Source of the DNA: Flabesymbios commensalis
Taxonomy: Eukaryota > Annelida > Polychaeta > Terebellida > Flabelligeridae
DNA: 64,000 nt
Direction of reading: 5' to 3'
NCBI GenBank assembly: GCA_964017125.1
Contig: OZ024903.1
Span: 86,254,747 to 86,318,746, forward strand
Shown piece by piece: positions 48,113 to 62,249 of the stretch. Made by a program: the position numbers and the translations under genes. The notes beneath the pieces are model-generated. The model had not been told where the DNA came from and did no database searches. It saw nothing but the letters and a program-made list of their open reading frames with translations. Numbering within the stretch: position 1 is the first letter of the stretch; each line of letters begins with the position of its first letter.

Positions 48113-49040
48113 GGTAACGACACTTTGTACCAGGAGTATTTTGCATGGACAAAACACTATGCCTTTGGTCTTTACAGACCTCTCCGACCGTACCTGTCAC
48201 CACAAGACCAAGCTCACCGGTCCACACACAGTTGACCTGAAGTCATTCTCACGCGACCGGAGATCCATGTATTAGATAATTAGTGAAGAACACAGTATTA
48301 TTAGGATGAAGCCTCTGAGGACGTGAGTTACTCTGATCTACTCTGCTTTCTGAGCCACCAACGTGGCTGGATCTAGGGGCTTGTTGGTGTAGAGTACAAT
48401 GCAAATGACCCCCATGCAAATGTTGTAAATCTCAACAAGTATTCCTGCATGCGGATGTAATGTAGATAATGTGTGCAATTCCATATCAAATAGCTGAAAT
48501 TGTATTTAGTTTTGTTCTCATAGAGATTATCTCATTATATTCGTGTTGAGTCTATTCTTATTTGTTTTGTGTAAAATTTAATATTTATTTATTGTTTTAT
48601 TATTTTATTAAAATATGTAGAAGTGTTTATTAACTGTGGTGATAGCGTGGGAAATGAATCGGCAATGTTTTGTTGATTACAAATAAATAAATAAATACAT
48701 TACAAAAATCGTATTGATTTAGTTATGCTGCAATGTACAAGGCTTGTTTTTTTAAGATTGAGACTCAAAGGGGTCCAATTATTTTAGTACAAAAGCATAT
48801 ACACATGTGAATATTTTAATTTGATATTACAAATCAACTTATTCGACCGAACAAGGTTAATTTCAGCCAAACAAAATATTACTAAAATTAATAAAATATT
48901 TTGTGATAGGTGTTCCGATATTAGAATAATTCACTTGTGGATTGTCTTGAATTTTATTCATTTAAAACTAGTAATAGTTTTCTTTTTGTCATTTCAAGCA
49001 GTGAATTGGGTTAGTATTTCCATATAATTAATAAATTAGA
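48113..49040. other. Intergenic
   Basis: No gene. A short (AAAT)n-like run at 48681-48697 follows TTGATTACAAATAAATAAAT and could be a LINE tail. The 68-codon frame at 48821-49027 is motif-free. Confidence 0.4.
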
Positions 49041-49047
49041 GTAGAAG

Positions 49048-52000
49048 TACAAGAGAGGGATTAACCCTCAAAGTACAGTAGAAAACAACTAATCAGGACC
49101 ATCAATGTACACTAGAAAACAACTAATCAGGACAGTGATTAACCCTCAAAGTACAGTAGAAAACAACTAATCAAGACAGGTATTAATCCTCAAACTACAG
49201 TAGAAAACAACTAATCAGGACAGTGATTAACCCTCAAAGTACAGTAGTAAACAACTAACCAGGACAGGGATCAACCCTCAAAGTACAGTAGAAAACAACT
49301 AATCAGGACAGGGATTAACCCTCAAACTACAGTAGAAAACAACTAATCAGGACAGTGATTAACCCTTAAAGTACAGTAGAAAACAACTGACCAGGACAGG
49401 GATCAACCCTCAAAGTACAGTAGAAAACAACTAATCAGGACAGGGATTAACCCTCAAACTACAGTAGAAAACAACTAATCAGGACAGTGATTAACCCTCA
49501 AAGTACAGTAGAAAACAACTGACCAGGACAGGGATTAACCCTCAAGGTACAATAGAAAACAACTAATCAGGACAGGTATTAACCCTCAAAGTACAGTAGA
49601 AAACAACTAATCAGGACAAGGATTAACCCTCAAGGTACAATAGAAAACAACTAATCAGGACAGGGATTAACCCTCAAGGTACAATAGAGAACAACTAATC
49701 AGAACAGGGATTAACCCTCAAGGTACAATAGAAAACAACTAATCAGGACAGGTATTAACCCTCAAAGTACAGTGGAAAACAACTAATCAGGACAGGGATT
49801 AACCCTCAAACAACAGTAGAAAACAACTAATCAAGACAGGGATTAACCCTCAAAGTACAGTAGAAAACAACTAATCAGGACAGGGATTAACCCTTAAACT
49901 ACAGTAGAAAACAACTAATCAAGACAGGGATTAACCCTCAAAGTACAGTGGAAAAAAACTAATCAGGACAGGGATTAACCCTCAAAGTACAGTAGAAAAC
50001 AACTGACCAGGACAGGGATTAACCCTCAAGGTACAATAGAAAACAACTAATCAGGACAGGTATTAACCCTCAAAGTACAGTAGAAAACAACTGACCAGGA
50101 CAGGGATTAACCCTCAAAGTACAATATAAACAACTAATCAGGACAGGTATTAGCCCTCAAAGTACAGTAGAAAACAACTGACCAGGACAGGGATTAACCT
50201 TCAAGGTACAATAGAAAACAAATAATGAGGACAGGGAATAACCCTCAAAGTACAGTAGAAAACAACTGACCAGGACAGGGATTAACCTTCAAGGTACAAT
50301 AGAAAACAACTAATCAGGACAGGGATTAACCCTCAAAGTACAGTAGAAAACAACTGACCAGGACAGGGATTAACCCTCAAGGTACAATAGAAAACAACTA
50401 ATCAGGACAGGTATTAACCCTCAAAGTACAGTAGAAAACAACTAATCAGGACAGGGATTAACCCTCAAAGTACAGTGGAAAACAACTAATCAAGATAGGG
50501 ATTAACCCTCAAAGTACAGTAGAAAACAACTAATCAGGACAGGGATTAACCCTCAAGGTACAATAGAAAACAACTAATCAGGACAGGTATTAACCCTCAA
50601 AGTACAGTAGAAAACAACTAATCAGGACAGGGATCATCCCTCAAAGTACAGTAGAAAACAACTGACCAGGACAGGGATTAACCCTCAAGGTACAATAGAA
50701 AACAACTGATCAGCACATGTATTAACCCTCAAAGTACAGTAGAAAACAACTAATCAGGACAGGGATAAACCCTCAAAGTACAGTAGAAAACAACTAATCA
50801 GGACAGGGATCAACCCTCAAAGTACAGTAGAAAACAACTAATCAGGACAGGTATTAACCCTCAAAGTACAGTAGAAAACAACTGACCAGGACAGGGATCA
50901 ACCCTCAAAGTACAGTAGAAAACAACTAACCAGGACAGGGATTAACCCTCAAACTACAGTAGAAAACAACTATACAGGACAGGGATCAACCCTCAAAGTA
51001 CAGTAGAAAACAACTAATCAGGACAGGGATTAACCCTCAAACTACAGTAGAAAACAACTAATCAGGACAGGGATCAACCCTCAAAGTACAGTAGAAAACA
51101 ACTAATCAGGACAGGTATTAACCCTCAAAGTACAGTAGAAAACAACTGACCAGGACAGGGATCAACCCTCAAAGTACAGTAGAAAACAACTAATCAGGAC
51201 AGGGATTAACCCTCAAACTACAGTAGAAAACAACTATACAGGACAGGGATCAACCCTCAAAGTACAGTAGAAAACAACTAATCAGGACAGGGATTAACCC
51301 TCAAACTACAGTAGAAAACAACTAATCAGGACAGGGATCAACCCTCAAAGTACAGTAGAAAACAACTAATCAGGACAGGGATTAACTCTCAAACTACAGT
51401 AGAAAACAACTAATCAAGACAGGGATTAACCCTCAAAGTACAGTAGAAAAAAACTAATCAGGACAGGGATCAACCCTCAAAGTACAATAGAAAACAACTA
51501 ATCAGGACAGGTATTAGCCCTCAAAGTACAGTAGAAAACAACTGACCAGGACAGGGATTAACCCTCAAGGTACAATAGAAAACAACTAATCAGGACAGGT
51601 ATTAACCCTCAAAGTACAGTAGAAAACAACTAATCAGGACAGGGATTAACCCTCAAAGTACAGTAGAAAACAACTAATCAGGACAGGGATTAACTCTCAA
51701 ACTACAGTAGAAAACAACTAATCAAGACAGGGATTAACCCTCAAAGTACAGTAGAAAAAAACTAATCAGGACAGGGATCATCCCTCAAAGTACAGTAGAA
51801 AACAACTGACCAGGACAGGGATTAACCCTCAAGGTACAATAGAAAACAACTAATCAGGACAGGTATTAACCCTCAAAGTACAGTAGAAAACAACTAATCA
51901 GGACAGGGATTAACCCTCAAATTACAGTGGAAAACAACTAATCAAGATGGGGATTAACCCTCAAAGTACAGTAGAAAACAACTAATCAGGACAGGGATCA

Positions 52001-53070
52001 TCCCTCAAAGTACAGTAGAAAACAACTGACCAGGACAGGGATTAACCCTCAAGGTACAATAGAAAACAACTAATCAGGACAGGTATTAACCCTCAAAGTA
52101 CAGTAGAAAACAACTAATCAGGACAGGGATTAACCCTCAAAGTACAGTAGAAAACAACTAATCAAGACAGGGATTAACCCTCAAAGTACAGTAGAAAAAA
52201 ACTAATCAGGACAGAGATCAACCCTCAAAGTACAATATAAACAACTAATCAGGACAGGTATTAGCCCTCAAAGTACAGTAGAAAACAACTGACCAGGACA
52301 GGGATTAACCTTCAAGGTACAATAGAAAACAACTAATCAGGACAGGGATTAACCCTCAAAGTACAGTAGAAAACAACTGACCAGGACAGGGATTAACCTT
52401 CAAGGTACAATAGAAAACAACTAATCAGGACAGGTATTAACCCTCAAAGTACAGTAGAAAACAACTAATCAGGACTGGGATTAACCCTCAAAGTACAGTG
52501 GAAAACAACTAATCAAGATAGGGATTAACCCGCAAAGTACAGTAGAAAACAACTAATCAGGACAGGTAATAACCCTCAAAGTACAGTAGAAAACAACTAA
52601 TCAGGACAGGGATAAACCCTCAAAGTACAGTAGAAAACAACTAATCAGGACAGGGATCAACCCTCAAAGTACAGTAGAAAACAACTAACCAGGACAGGTA
52701 TTAACCCTCAAAGTACAGTAGAAAACAACTAACCAGGACAGGTATTAACCCTCAAGGTACAATAGAAAACATCTAATCAGAACAGGTATTAACCCTCAAA
52801 GTACAGTAGAGAACAACTAATCAAGACAGGTAATAACCCTCAAAGTACAGTAGAAAACAACTAATCAGTACAGTGATTAACCCTCAAAGTACAGTAGAAA
52901 ACAACTAATCAGGACAGGGATTAACCCTCAAAGTACAGTAGAAAACAACTAATCAGGACAGGTATTACCCCTCAAAGTACAGTAGAAAACAACTAATCAG
53001 GACAGGGAAGAACCCTCAAAGTACAGTAGAAAACAACTAAGAATGACAGGGATTAACCCTCATAGTACAT
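49048..53070 (+). repeat. 44-bp minisatellite, about 90 units
   Basis: Unit words: GGGATTAACCCTCAAAGTAC, AGTAGAAAACAACTAATCAG, GACA. Spacing between successive GAAAACAACTAATC words is 44 bp almost throughout. Recurrent variants are ATTAACCC/ATCAACCC/TATTAACCC, AAGTACAGTAG/AGGTACAATAG/AACTACAGTAG and CTAATCAGG/CTGACCAGG. Variants recur in blocks: the rare CTATACAGG occurs at 50969 and 51233, exactly six units apart, in matching context. Stops occur in every frame; non-coding. Confidence 0.97.
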
Positions 53071-53079
53071 TCTAATTTC

Positions 53080-53982
53080 ATCGGTGTGCATTAACAAAAT
53101 AACCCTTAGCTAGAAATGGTTTGAAAACTTTAAATAAAATTCAGAAAATGTAAAGTAGGGTAAGTGGCAGAGTAGATGTGTCATGGTACAAAATAGCATC
53201 GGAGTATAGTTACATTGTAATGTAGGCTACACGACTGTTCTGTTGAAGATTATGACATAAAGGGTTAGAGTATGACAGTGTAAAATCATATATGTAAAAA
53301 CAATCGTGAAGGTTGTTCATATAAACATTTTGTATTTTACATTACAAGTGTGCTTATCTGAAAGGTGTATTTAGCCTATTCCATTGTAATTGTTTTTACT
53401 AGATGTAGGCCTACATTATTCAAATGTCTCTTGGTTGAAAAAAATATCTCTTGGCTGACAAGTGAATTATTAAAAAGCGTTCCGAATGCTTATTTTTGAG
53501 ATATTCAGATTCGTTGTCCACAAAAACTCATGGTGAAGATATTACATTTTTAGTATAATAATTAACGCATATGGCGACCATTTTGAATAACGTTATTAGG
53601 CGAAAAAGAGGGTTTTAAAACATTGTCAGCCACTCAAGTATCGTCTTTTAATTAATAAAGAACAAGTTTCTGAAATGTATTTGCTTGTGAAAGAATATGC
53701 CTGGGTTCATTTTTGTATCATTAATATGTATCCATGGCTGGCTCACTACATGGTGTACATTGTCATCCAGGACAGTTTTTCTCTCTCATCCTCGTGTGAA
53801 TTGATATCGCAACTCCCACCTGCAGGTGAATAAACCCTTAAAGTGCTAATCGCGTCCATAGCATTTCTGTTTGTATACATAATTATTTTTACCTACTTAA
53901 AGTTGTGGGTCTCGCTAGCGAGACACAACCAACTTAAAGTGCACGGGTACAAGATTAAACTGTATTTAATATGGCGCTTTAG
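53080..53982. other. Intergenic
   Basis: No gene supported; the 73-codon frame at 53843-54064 overlaps the next MITE. GGTCTCGCTAGCGAGAC near 53906 is a perfect small palindrome. Confidence 0.4.
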
Positions 53983-54169
53983 CTCTTTCAGCGCGGGGAT
54001 TCACTTTAGTCGTCAGATTCTGACGTCCAAAGAATTAAAAAAATACAATGGACACATAACATAGCTATTTAAATGAAGCTATTACATAAGACATTAATGA
54101 TGATTTCAAATTGAAAAAAACATGGATTTGGTTTATACAAAATTGTTTCAGCGTTGTAAAGGTAAAGGG
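53983..54169. mobile_element. PiggyBac-like MITE, copy 1
   Basis: CTCTTTCAGCGCGGGGATTC at the left and CAGCGTTGTAAAGG ending in GGG followed by TTAA at the right. TTAG precedes the left end, a decayed TTAA. Shares ACTTTAGTCGTCAGATTCTG with copy 4 at 63.3 kb. 187 bp. Confidence 0.65.
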
Positions 54170-54173
54170 TTAA

Positions 54174-55590
54174 TTTATCAGTTAAAAGCAGCTCAGAATG
54201 TCATTATTAGAAGATATTATACCATCATTTCTATACTATGACTTTCATCTACATGTACAATTATGCCATTTGATACGTAAATGCGACAAAGTTAGGGCGT
54301 CCTATAACGAAACATCGATATTTCCATATCATCCCCCCAAATTGCTAGAAAATAAGAAATCGCAGTAAACTATTTCTCATTAGAATCACGAACCAGACTG
54401 TGCGCTACACAGATCAAGGTCAAGGTGGATATTCGCGGGACATCAAAAGAAATGTCAATATTTCCCTAGGATTCCTCACGTCATATCAGGTTTGTGGTGA
54501 TGCTTTCACGCGAGCCTGGTCCATGCCAGCTTTGGTTCTTCAACCATTGCCGTGGTGGTGACTGATGTCCTAAAGCAATCTCCTTCTGTCTTATAGGCTA
54601 GGCCGCGGTTCACTTCTAGAGGGGTGAAATTATGACTGATTGTTATTTAGTCGGATATTTTATATTTTAATTTATATCTGTCTACATAGTAACCTCTTTT
54701 CTGTTTTCATTTTTGTTCATTTTGATTTTATTTATCTTTATATATTCATACTGATTATAGGTCTATGTCTAAAAGTCGGTTCACATTGTGCTGAAAATAC
54801 GTACAAATAAGTTTGTATTAATGGTGTATTCCCAACAAACACGAAACGACGAAACAATGCTGGTTTAATATCAGTCAATCATCATAGACGAAGGACCAAC
54901 ATTGAACCAACTTAGGTTCAACGTCTCGTATTGGCTGGGATATATATAGAAAGTTTCATCCTGCATAGAACCAGCGTGCCATCAATTCCTCCAGTAGGCC
55001 AGAAAAAAAGGTGTCCATCCTGTGTTGGTTTAATGATAGATCATCGTCTACGACGCTGGCCCAACAGTAAACCAATGAAGGTAAATGTCTGGTATTTGTT
55101 TGGTGGTCAGGCCTACGTCAGTGACAGACGTCTATGGCGTCACTGTGAACGAGCACTTTTGTGGTGCAGTGTAGCGTAAACCTCATATCTCCAGCCTTTA
55201 TGGAGGTCCACAGGGAAACGACGCAGGAAATAAAACCCGGGCATGTTATTAAAAGTTAGTCGTGGAGCATCTGCGAGCGCGTCCATCTGTGTAGATAGCA
55301 TACAGTGTTAGAGTATTAGTCCATAAAGTCTGAGAAAACTGCTAACATTATACATAGCTATATCTATAACATTGCCAAAGAGAGTGTACTCTCACACTTG
55401 TATTTACCAGTTGTTTATTGGTTCAGTCTGAATAATAATTCTGATTGTAGGCGTCTGTTTGGTTACTTCTTTTCACTTAACCCTTTGCCTGCTAATCAGA
55501 ACAATTGTCGTTTTTAATCCGTTTTATTAGCCGATTAAACTATTCTTACTGGGAATGAACTGACTGTTTAATCATCAAGATTTGTAAATG
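54174..55590. other. Intergenic with MITE remnants
   Basis: No gene. 55023-55077 carries TACGACGCTGGCCCAACAGT, a partial palindromic MITE. An 82-codon frame across 54931-55179 runs through these repeats and is not annotated. Confidence 0.4.
54831..54939. mobile_element. Short palindromic MITE
   Basis: CCCAACAAACACGAAACGAC on the left, CGTCTCGTATTGGCTGGG on the right, GGACCAACATTGAACCAAC between; related to 7354-7441. Confidence 0.5.
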
Positions 55591-55591
55591 T

Positions 55592-55650
55592 CTCAGATTA
55601 AACTCATATGAGTAATTTTCAAATTAAACTCATATGAGTAATTTTCAACT
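55592..55650 (+). repeat. Two-copy 29-bp tandem repeat
   Basis: AAACTCATATGAGTAATTTT occurs twice in succession; the core ACTCATATGAGT is a palindrome. Confidence 0.9.
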
Positions 55651-55654
55651 CGGT

Positions 55655-56985
55655 AGCGAGACACAGCTCATTGGATACTCATTGGAAAATGTATATGTGT
55701 ATTTGTCTTAACAAATATGTTAGTAATCCCAGTGTCAAAGAAATGAAATAGTGTCAGTGACAATGAAGGGAAAGAAAGGCTAACATTTTTTTAAAGAACT
55801 GATTTGAGTACATGGCCATAACAAGATCAAATAAAAAGTTTGTTTTTTTAATTTGGTGTACAGCAATATTACCAAATGAAGTTGACACTGTATCATTCAT
55901 CTTGATGCACTCTTACAGAAAACGATTCTGAAAGGGGACAAATAAATAAATTAACATCGCATGATATAAATAATGAAAAATCTAAGTGAGCTAAACTGTT
56001 ACTAAATCCATATCAAACAATATCTTACAATTGATTGGATTATGATTTTTCGTGATTTTTTCTTCAAGCTGAACACCAAGCTGAAGCAATGTAGATAACA
56101 TGGTTTAATTATAATAATAGGTTTGTTTTGCTCAGAATGCATCTTTTTTTTTAATTATTGTCTAATCGAATTAACACATAATTCTTAAACTGTTCATGTG
56201 TTGACCTATGTGTTTTTCAGTAGGAATGATAACCAATTCTATCATATCATAGTCTAAAAGTACATGGGTGGTTGTAGAGTATCTATAGAGCAGATGTCCC
56301 CCCCCCCCGGACTTGATGTTTTTTTACAAATTAAAAATAAACCTCGGAGCCCTTTAAACTGCTCAGAATCTAAAAGTATGTCAGCTTCTGGGGAGGATAT
56401 ATCCGCTGTCACTTGGCCTCCCCTCAAGCTTTTTCCTGGTACACCCATGGGTGGGTGAGGATGCTGCCATTCCAGTGCAGCTGAGATGGCTGTCATCGTA
56501 TTAGTCGGAGCGTTCAACATCGAATGGTAAATCGAAGCATTTTGGACGGCCACCTATAAGTCACATTGAGATATAAAAACGAGAAAGAAGAAAGAGTTGA
56601 TGCGATCGACTGGCACGTATTGGTCATCCTATAAATCTGACGTCCGTGAAAATATATACCAGTAAGCCCACTACTAGGATGCGATGCTCGTTGAATGTTG
56701 TTCCACTGTAAGACTAAACAATCTCGGTTACCACTTATCCTGCCAGAACCGTATATGCGTTTACAAATAAATTGCAGATCAAATAAATTCAACTCAAATT
56801 GCTGAAATTTGTTGTGGTAGATGCTTAGTTAATCTAGTAATTACATTTTGAAGACGTATATTTTTGTATAAATTTAATTATTTTTCGTCATTTGGAGCTG
56901 GAAATCGTCATAAATGTCTTAGTTAGCACTTTCTGCTTCATTTAAATACCTGTGTCATGGTTATACGGCCATTATCAATATTTTA
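55655..56985. other. Intergenic
   Basis: A C run at 56300-56309. Two overlapping minus-strand frames of 92-99 codons at 56254-56792 show no recognisable domain; I cannot support them as exons, though this slightly GC-richer 500 bp would be my first choice for an unrecognised exon. Confidence 0.35.
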
Positions 56986-57044
56986 CTCTTTTAGTGCGGG
57001 GATCGACTTTAAATATCACAATCTGACAATCTGCGCTGAAAGGG
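56986..57044. mobile_element. PiggyBac-like MITE, internally deleted copy
   Basis: CTCTTTTAGTGCGGGGATCG at one end and CTGCGCTGAAAGGG then TTGA at the other, only 59 bp: both ends of the family with most of the core missing. Confidence 0.55.
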
Positions 57045-59842
57045 TTGATGTATTGTATTTGCTAGGATAGGGATAGGATATGCCAACCTTCAGATTGATA
57101 TTTCATACAATCATGCGAGCCTGCATTATTTGCCAACTAAACGGATTACATTATAGGCCTATGTAGGTCTATACAGGTGGTTTAAACTACTTTATACTAC
57201 TTTATAAGAAATGGTGAAACGCGAACTGCGGCTTATGTTTTTCGCAATATTTGCGAAGAAAGTGCATTAAACCTGTGACTGAAAGTTTCAAAATGCAGAA
57301 CTTTTAATTGGATTGTTTAAATGTTAATAAAAAGAAGCAGTATTCTGACAATAATGTATAATTTTGCAAGATTTAATCAGCTTGGTAATGTGTTTTGTCC
57401 TTCCCTATCTCAACGACTTATGATTTTTTCATCTGTGCTGATTTTCTGTTTCTCAAAGTCTCATATTGAAGGATATAACAAATTAAGCTCCATAGGTTTG
57501 TAGTTTTTCATGAAGATGAAGTACAGATGACGAAATGGTTCAGAAAACAAAATATTGGAATGAACGGCATGGCTTTTTGGCCGGCAGAACACAGTATGGC
57601 CATATGGCAGTAGGCCTATGGCACTCAGCATGTGACAGAACTTATCCACTAACAATTTTTATTGCAAGCTCTCTCAGGATTTAATCGTTGTCGCCCATAG
57701 CAAGAACAGTTTCTGTTCTTATATTGACGATTCACTGTGTAATATGCTTCGTCGGATATCCCACAATGGCACAAATGTGTTTACATTGTATATATAATTA
57801 TATTACAGTAATTTGGGCCCGAGTATGGTAGTTTACTTTAAATAACAAGTGAATGACAATAGTGATTGTTCGATCTCGTCATGTGACAGGCTAAGCTACT
57901 TTTGATCTCATGTAGCATGCATGGCATATACAAAATATTGAATATTTTGTACTGCTGCTTTGGAAACCGTTTCTTGGAGCAGGGCAGCAACTATATATTG
58001 ATCCTCCCCACGTATTTTCCGTCTGAGTAGAAAGTTTCAGGTGTATTGGAATAAAAGTTTTAATATATCAGAATATCTGTGTAGAGTTTTAATTTTTGTT
58101 TAAAATCCATATAAAAAAATTGGGCTGGAAAGGGTTAGAAATTTAAACTTTGACTGGCCCGTTAATAGTTTAGTGTTTGAATAATAGACGTTAATGGCAT
58201 ATCAACTGTTATTTGCAGAAAGGTGAATACGCCATCAGCATGTTCAGATGAAATATGTTTGCATATATGGCTACTGTAACAGTTGACCATCATCCAATTA
58301 TCATGCTAATCATCGACGCCTTGCTCCAATATAATTGTTCAACTACATTGTACATAACAGATGTGTCACTACGTACTAGATCTACTGCATAACTATTTGA
58401 ATCTTTAAAATTTCTATGTTCATGTCATTTTCTATGAGAAGGTATGGAATTTGGAAACTATGCGGAATGCAGGAAATCAAATAATTTGATGTCATTGTTG
58501 ACTTCATAGTACATTTCTTTTGTTCAATAAGGTATTTTGTCTGTTATTTAACGTATTTTGTCAGTATTTTGTCAGTTTAAAATTTAAATAAAATATATAA
58601 ATTAGCCTCCATATAGCATCAAATAAAAATTGCATTAAAACTAATGAAATATTACTTAGCTTAGGGTGATTGTATAATATTAAGATATGTGAATAATATC
58701 ACAACACACTATTAGCACGATTAAGTATAAGTATGCGGGATTATTTGGTTGTGAAATATTTTATTGTATCTAATGATCAGAAAAGCTAAACATTATTCTA
58801 AATTAAATACCAGTGCATAATTCCTGATAATTGACCAATTCAACTGTTTGTCCATCAAGAGCACTGCCGATTATCACAGATTAAAAGAAACAAAATTATC
58901 AGTCTGAAGATATGAATAAACTGTACATGTTACTGTTACTGGTGACAGTCAGCTAGTTGGTTATCTCACATGAGGACAACTGCATGGGTAGTGGCGCAAG
59001 ATGAACCTGGACCAAGACATGGAAGAGCTGATCCACCTCAAAATTAATAGAGAACCGTGTAAATAAAAAATCAACAAAATAAGCGAAAGCGATAAAATAA
59101 AGTGTGTAATACCGGTAAGCTAAATCACCTCAACATAAAAAGTAGTCACAAAATTAGTATTTTATTGATATCCACCCAAAGTCATTCATCCAATCCAGAA
59201 TAAATTGTGTGATACATCACTTTTGTTCAACTATTATTGTGTTTTATTTATTTATTAGGTTTTATATACACAAATATATACAATAAACGTACAAATATGC
59301 AATAATTTGTAAGTAAAATTTAGGTACATAAGGATGTCGAATACAGGTGACCAGCGTCCTAACTAAGTTTGACATCCAGGATAAACTTTATATACTTGGT
59401 AATTACATTTAAAAGTGAAATTAGGTAAAAATATACTATACATAATTTTTGTTTCCTGCGCAAAAACCAGAGATAAAATAACTACATATTGGTATAAAAG
59501 TAGCAAAAAAATCTGGAAAGCTTGTGGTAAAATTGCAACATAATGTCGCGATCAGGTCCCACCCTTTAATGGCTTCAAAGGTTCTTAAACATAATAATAA
59601 TAATAATGAGCTTATTCAATGCACATGCATATACACTTTACATATAATATGATATTTAAAACTGACAAGAATGATATATTCCAATGATCCACAACTGAAA
59701 GTGTGTAAATATAACTCATATTTGTTTATTTTGAGACCAAGCATTTGTAAATCATGATTCTTAAACTATCTTTCTTTTCCCAATACCAGTGATTTGATCG
59801 GTCAATAAAACATATTAAAAACTATATTATAGTCTTAGCGGT
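57045..59842. other. Intergenic, nothing recognised
   Basis: AT-rich; no supported gene or structured repeat. A TATTTATTTATT run lies near 59243. Short frames at 57.3-57.7 kb have no motif. Confidence 0.45.
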
Positions 59843-59846
59843 TTAA

Positions 59847-60025
59847 CCCTTACAGCAGGGGGATCGCCGCTAGTCTAAAGTCGATCCCCTCACTGTAATA
59901 GTAAAATTATTTATAAAGGTCGTCATAAGTATTCAAATGAAACGGAAAGAGCTAACTAAGACACTTATGATGATTTAAAATTGAAAAAAAACCTTTTTTT
60001 ACAAATTAATTCAGCGTTGTAAGGG
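59847..60025. mobile_element. PiggyBac-like MITE with perfect TTAA flanks
   Basis: TTAA (59843-59846), CCCTTACAGCAGGGGGATCG at the left end, CAGCGTTGTAAGGG at the right end, TTAA (60026-60029). TTAA targets and CCC...GGG ends are characteristic of piggyBac elements. 179 bp, non-coding. Confidence 0.75.
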
Positions 60026-60137
60026 TTAAGGGTAATTGACAAGTAGCCAGTTACAGCTGTTTATCTTAGCATTGCAGAATGCATGAATGGAAAACCGTTG
60101 TCCAGAATTTCAATATAAGCTACATATATCATGTTAA

Positions 60138-60282
60138 CCCTTATGATGCTGGAGCTGCATGCATACGGATTCAAGCAATTTTCAGACAAAATAAAATGAC
60201 GAAATCCACAAAATAGGGTAAATATGGAGTTCCAGCTTTAGAATAATTAAAAATAGAAACAAACTATTCAGCAGCATAAGGA
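60138..60282. mobile_element. Short TIR element (CCTTATGATGCTG ends)
   Basis: TTAACCCTTATGATGCTG at the left, CAGCAGCATAAGG at the right; TTAA precedes the left end only. Possibly another TTAA-target MITE. Confidence 0.5.
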
Positions 60283-60866
60283 ATAATTACTGAAAGTTTT
60301 ACATTTTAATTATAATTCGCCAATAAATTATTCTGATATAATTACGCAAAAATTAAGATCTATTTATGGATGGATACAGGTCTAAAGGTAATACGTCTAC
60401 CAGTGCGGAAATATCAAATTAATTTAACCCTTTAAGAACAACGTCGCTTTATGTACCAAGTGACACAATTTGAATAACATTATAACTATAAATAATGATA
60501 TGATGAAATAATAAAACAGATTTCTTACATCGTTAATTTGTGTTTTTATACATAATAACTCAAATAAGCCTGTGACCAAATGACTGTTTTGTCTGTGAAT
60601 TTTCTCGATTTATGCTAGTTTTAATGTATATTGTGTCTGTTTTCCCGCTGATGGAGTTGTTTTTTATCATTGACAATGTAAACTGGGGATCCGTGATTGT
60701 GTAGATGCAGCACAATTAAAATGTGTTATAACCATCTAAAAAATAAAACTTGAACCTTAATAATGTCAAGTTCTACTGAAATACCAGTCTCTACAATATC
60801 AGAAAAAATGTAAATACCATAATATAATTGGCATTTGAACACAGACAGTTGTTTACACTCTGATTC
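60283..60866. other. Intergenic, nothing recognised
   Basis: AT-rich with no gene or clear repeat. Confidence 0.5.
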
Positions 60867-61032
60867 TCACTCACTCACTCACTCACTCATTCACTCACTC
60901 ACTCACTCACTCACTCACTCACTCACTCACTCACTCACTCACTCACTCACTCACTCACTCACTCACTCACTCACTCACTCACTCACTCACTCACTCACTC
61001 ACTCACTCACTCACTCACTCACTCACTCACTG
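60867..61032 (+). repeat. (TCAC)n microsatellite
   Basis: About 41 units of CTCA/TCAC with one ATTC interruption near 60889. The His-Ser-Leu-Thr frame across it is not a gene. Confidence 0.95.
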
Positions 61033-62249
61033 AAAAAAACTCCATCTGCCATATGTCATAATTATGTAATCGTGTTCATTGACATTATTTAGAATCATCA
61101 GTGTATGGATCAGAAGGGTGGATCTAGCAGGATTCACGAAGAGCATGACCGCGAATCACATGGACTTAGGCCTACACTGTCGCTCTCTCAACCAGGACCT
61201 GCTATTGCCAAGCAAACATCACATAGCAATGCCTTAAATATTTGCATAAAATTATTACAAGTAAAATTATTGTAAATACTATGTACATGTACATGTAGGC
61301 CCTATCACAAGACACGCACATGTGACGAGTTTCAGAGACACATTCTTAACATATAAATGGAGTGTAAATCGGTGATTTTTAAATGGGTAGGTCTATATAT
61401 ATACTCGGCAGATAAAAATATCAGCGAATATTTGATCAGTTATTTGATCACTTTTAATCAACAAATTGTCTTTTAAACAATAGCTATCATTTATCATCCC
61501 GAAAAAAACAAAAAATTGTCTTGGATATGGTAAATCGTTCAGTATTGAAATTTAATTCATTGATTGTTCGCCCCACTTGGATGTCCCACCATGTCGATAT
61601 TATTGTTATTGACGTGAAACAATTCAAGGACAGCTGCATTCTCTTTGGTTCGAGAACTTCAAATAAATTTAGAAAATACTTTCTTTGACCTTGATTGGAT
61701 GCGTCTCCCGCGCGGTGCACCCTGGTAACTGACGTGTTCAGATCACGATTGCGATTACGACGCTAGGCCAACATCAGCCCAACATTGGGCCAACGGCTCG
61801 CGTTTGCCGGGTAACCATTTGGAAGAATTATAGGCCCCTATAGAAGATAATACTCCTATTGAATATTTTCTTCCCAATTACTCGACTTGTCCACCTGTAG
61901 TTTTATATAGTCAAGTGAGGAATTTCAAAACCTAAAAAAGTAGCCTATGTGTAAGCATTTATATGCAACCAATCTACAATTGTAGCATCGGACAGAATAT
62001 AAAATATAATGAAAACGAAAATTGAGATAAAAAACGCTGTGAGAAAAATAAGCTCTTGGGATGGGAAGGTTTGAGTAATCAAGCCTAGGTGACAGTAGAA
62101 CGAGATGACGATGGCCGAAGTGTAGTCGTAAAGACAGGATAAGCCGTACGGATGCTGGGCCGAGATGTCCTGAGCCGCATGGATACCGGACCGAAATGTC
62201 CTGGACATCGATTGTCGATGAGTAATGTGAGGAGTCACATCAGGCGTTT
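61033..62249. other. Intergenic with one MITE remnant
   Basis: 61757-61812 carries CATCAGCCCAACATTGGGCC and CGTTTGCCGGG of the palindromic MITE family. Frames of 77-97 codons on the minus strand (61487-61720, 61945-62238) have no recognisable motif. Confidence 0.4.

Noticed and set aside
49048-53070. CRISPR-like array
   Set aside because: There are no variable spacers of constant length; it is a continuous 44-bp minisatellite in animal DNA.
49048-53070. Interstitial telomere repeat (TTAACCCT word)
   Set aside because: The word is embedded in a 44-bp unit and not repeated with a six-base period.
60835-61092. Frame of His-Ser-Leu-Thr repeats
   Set aside because: Translation of the TCAC microsatellite.
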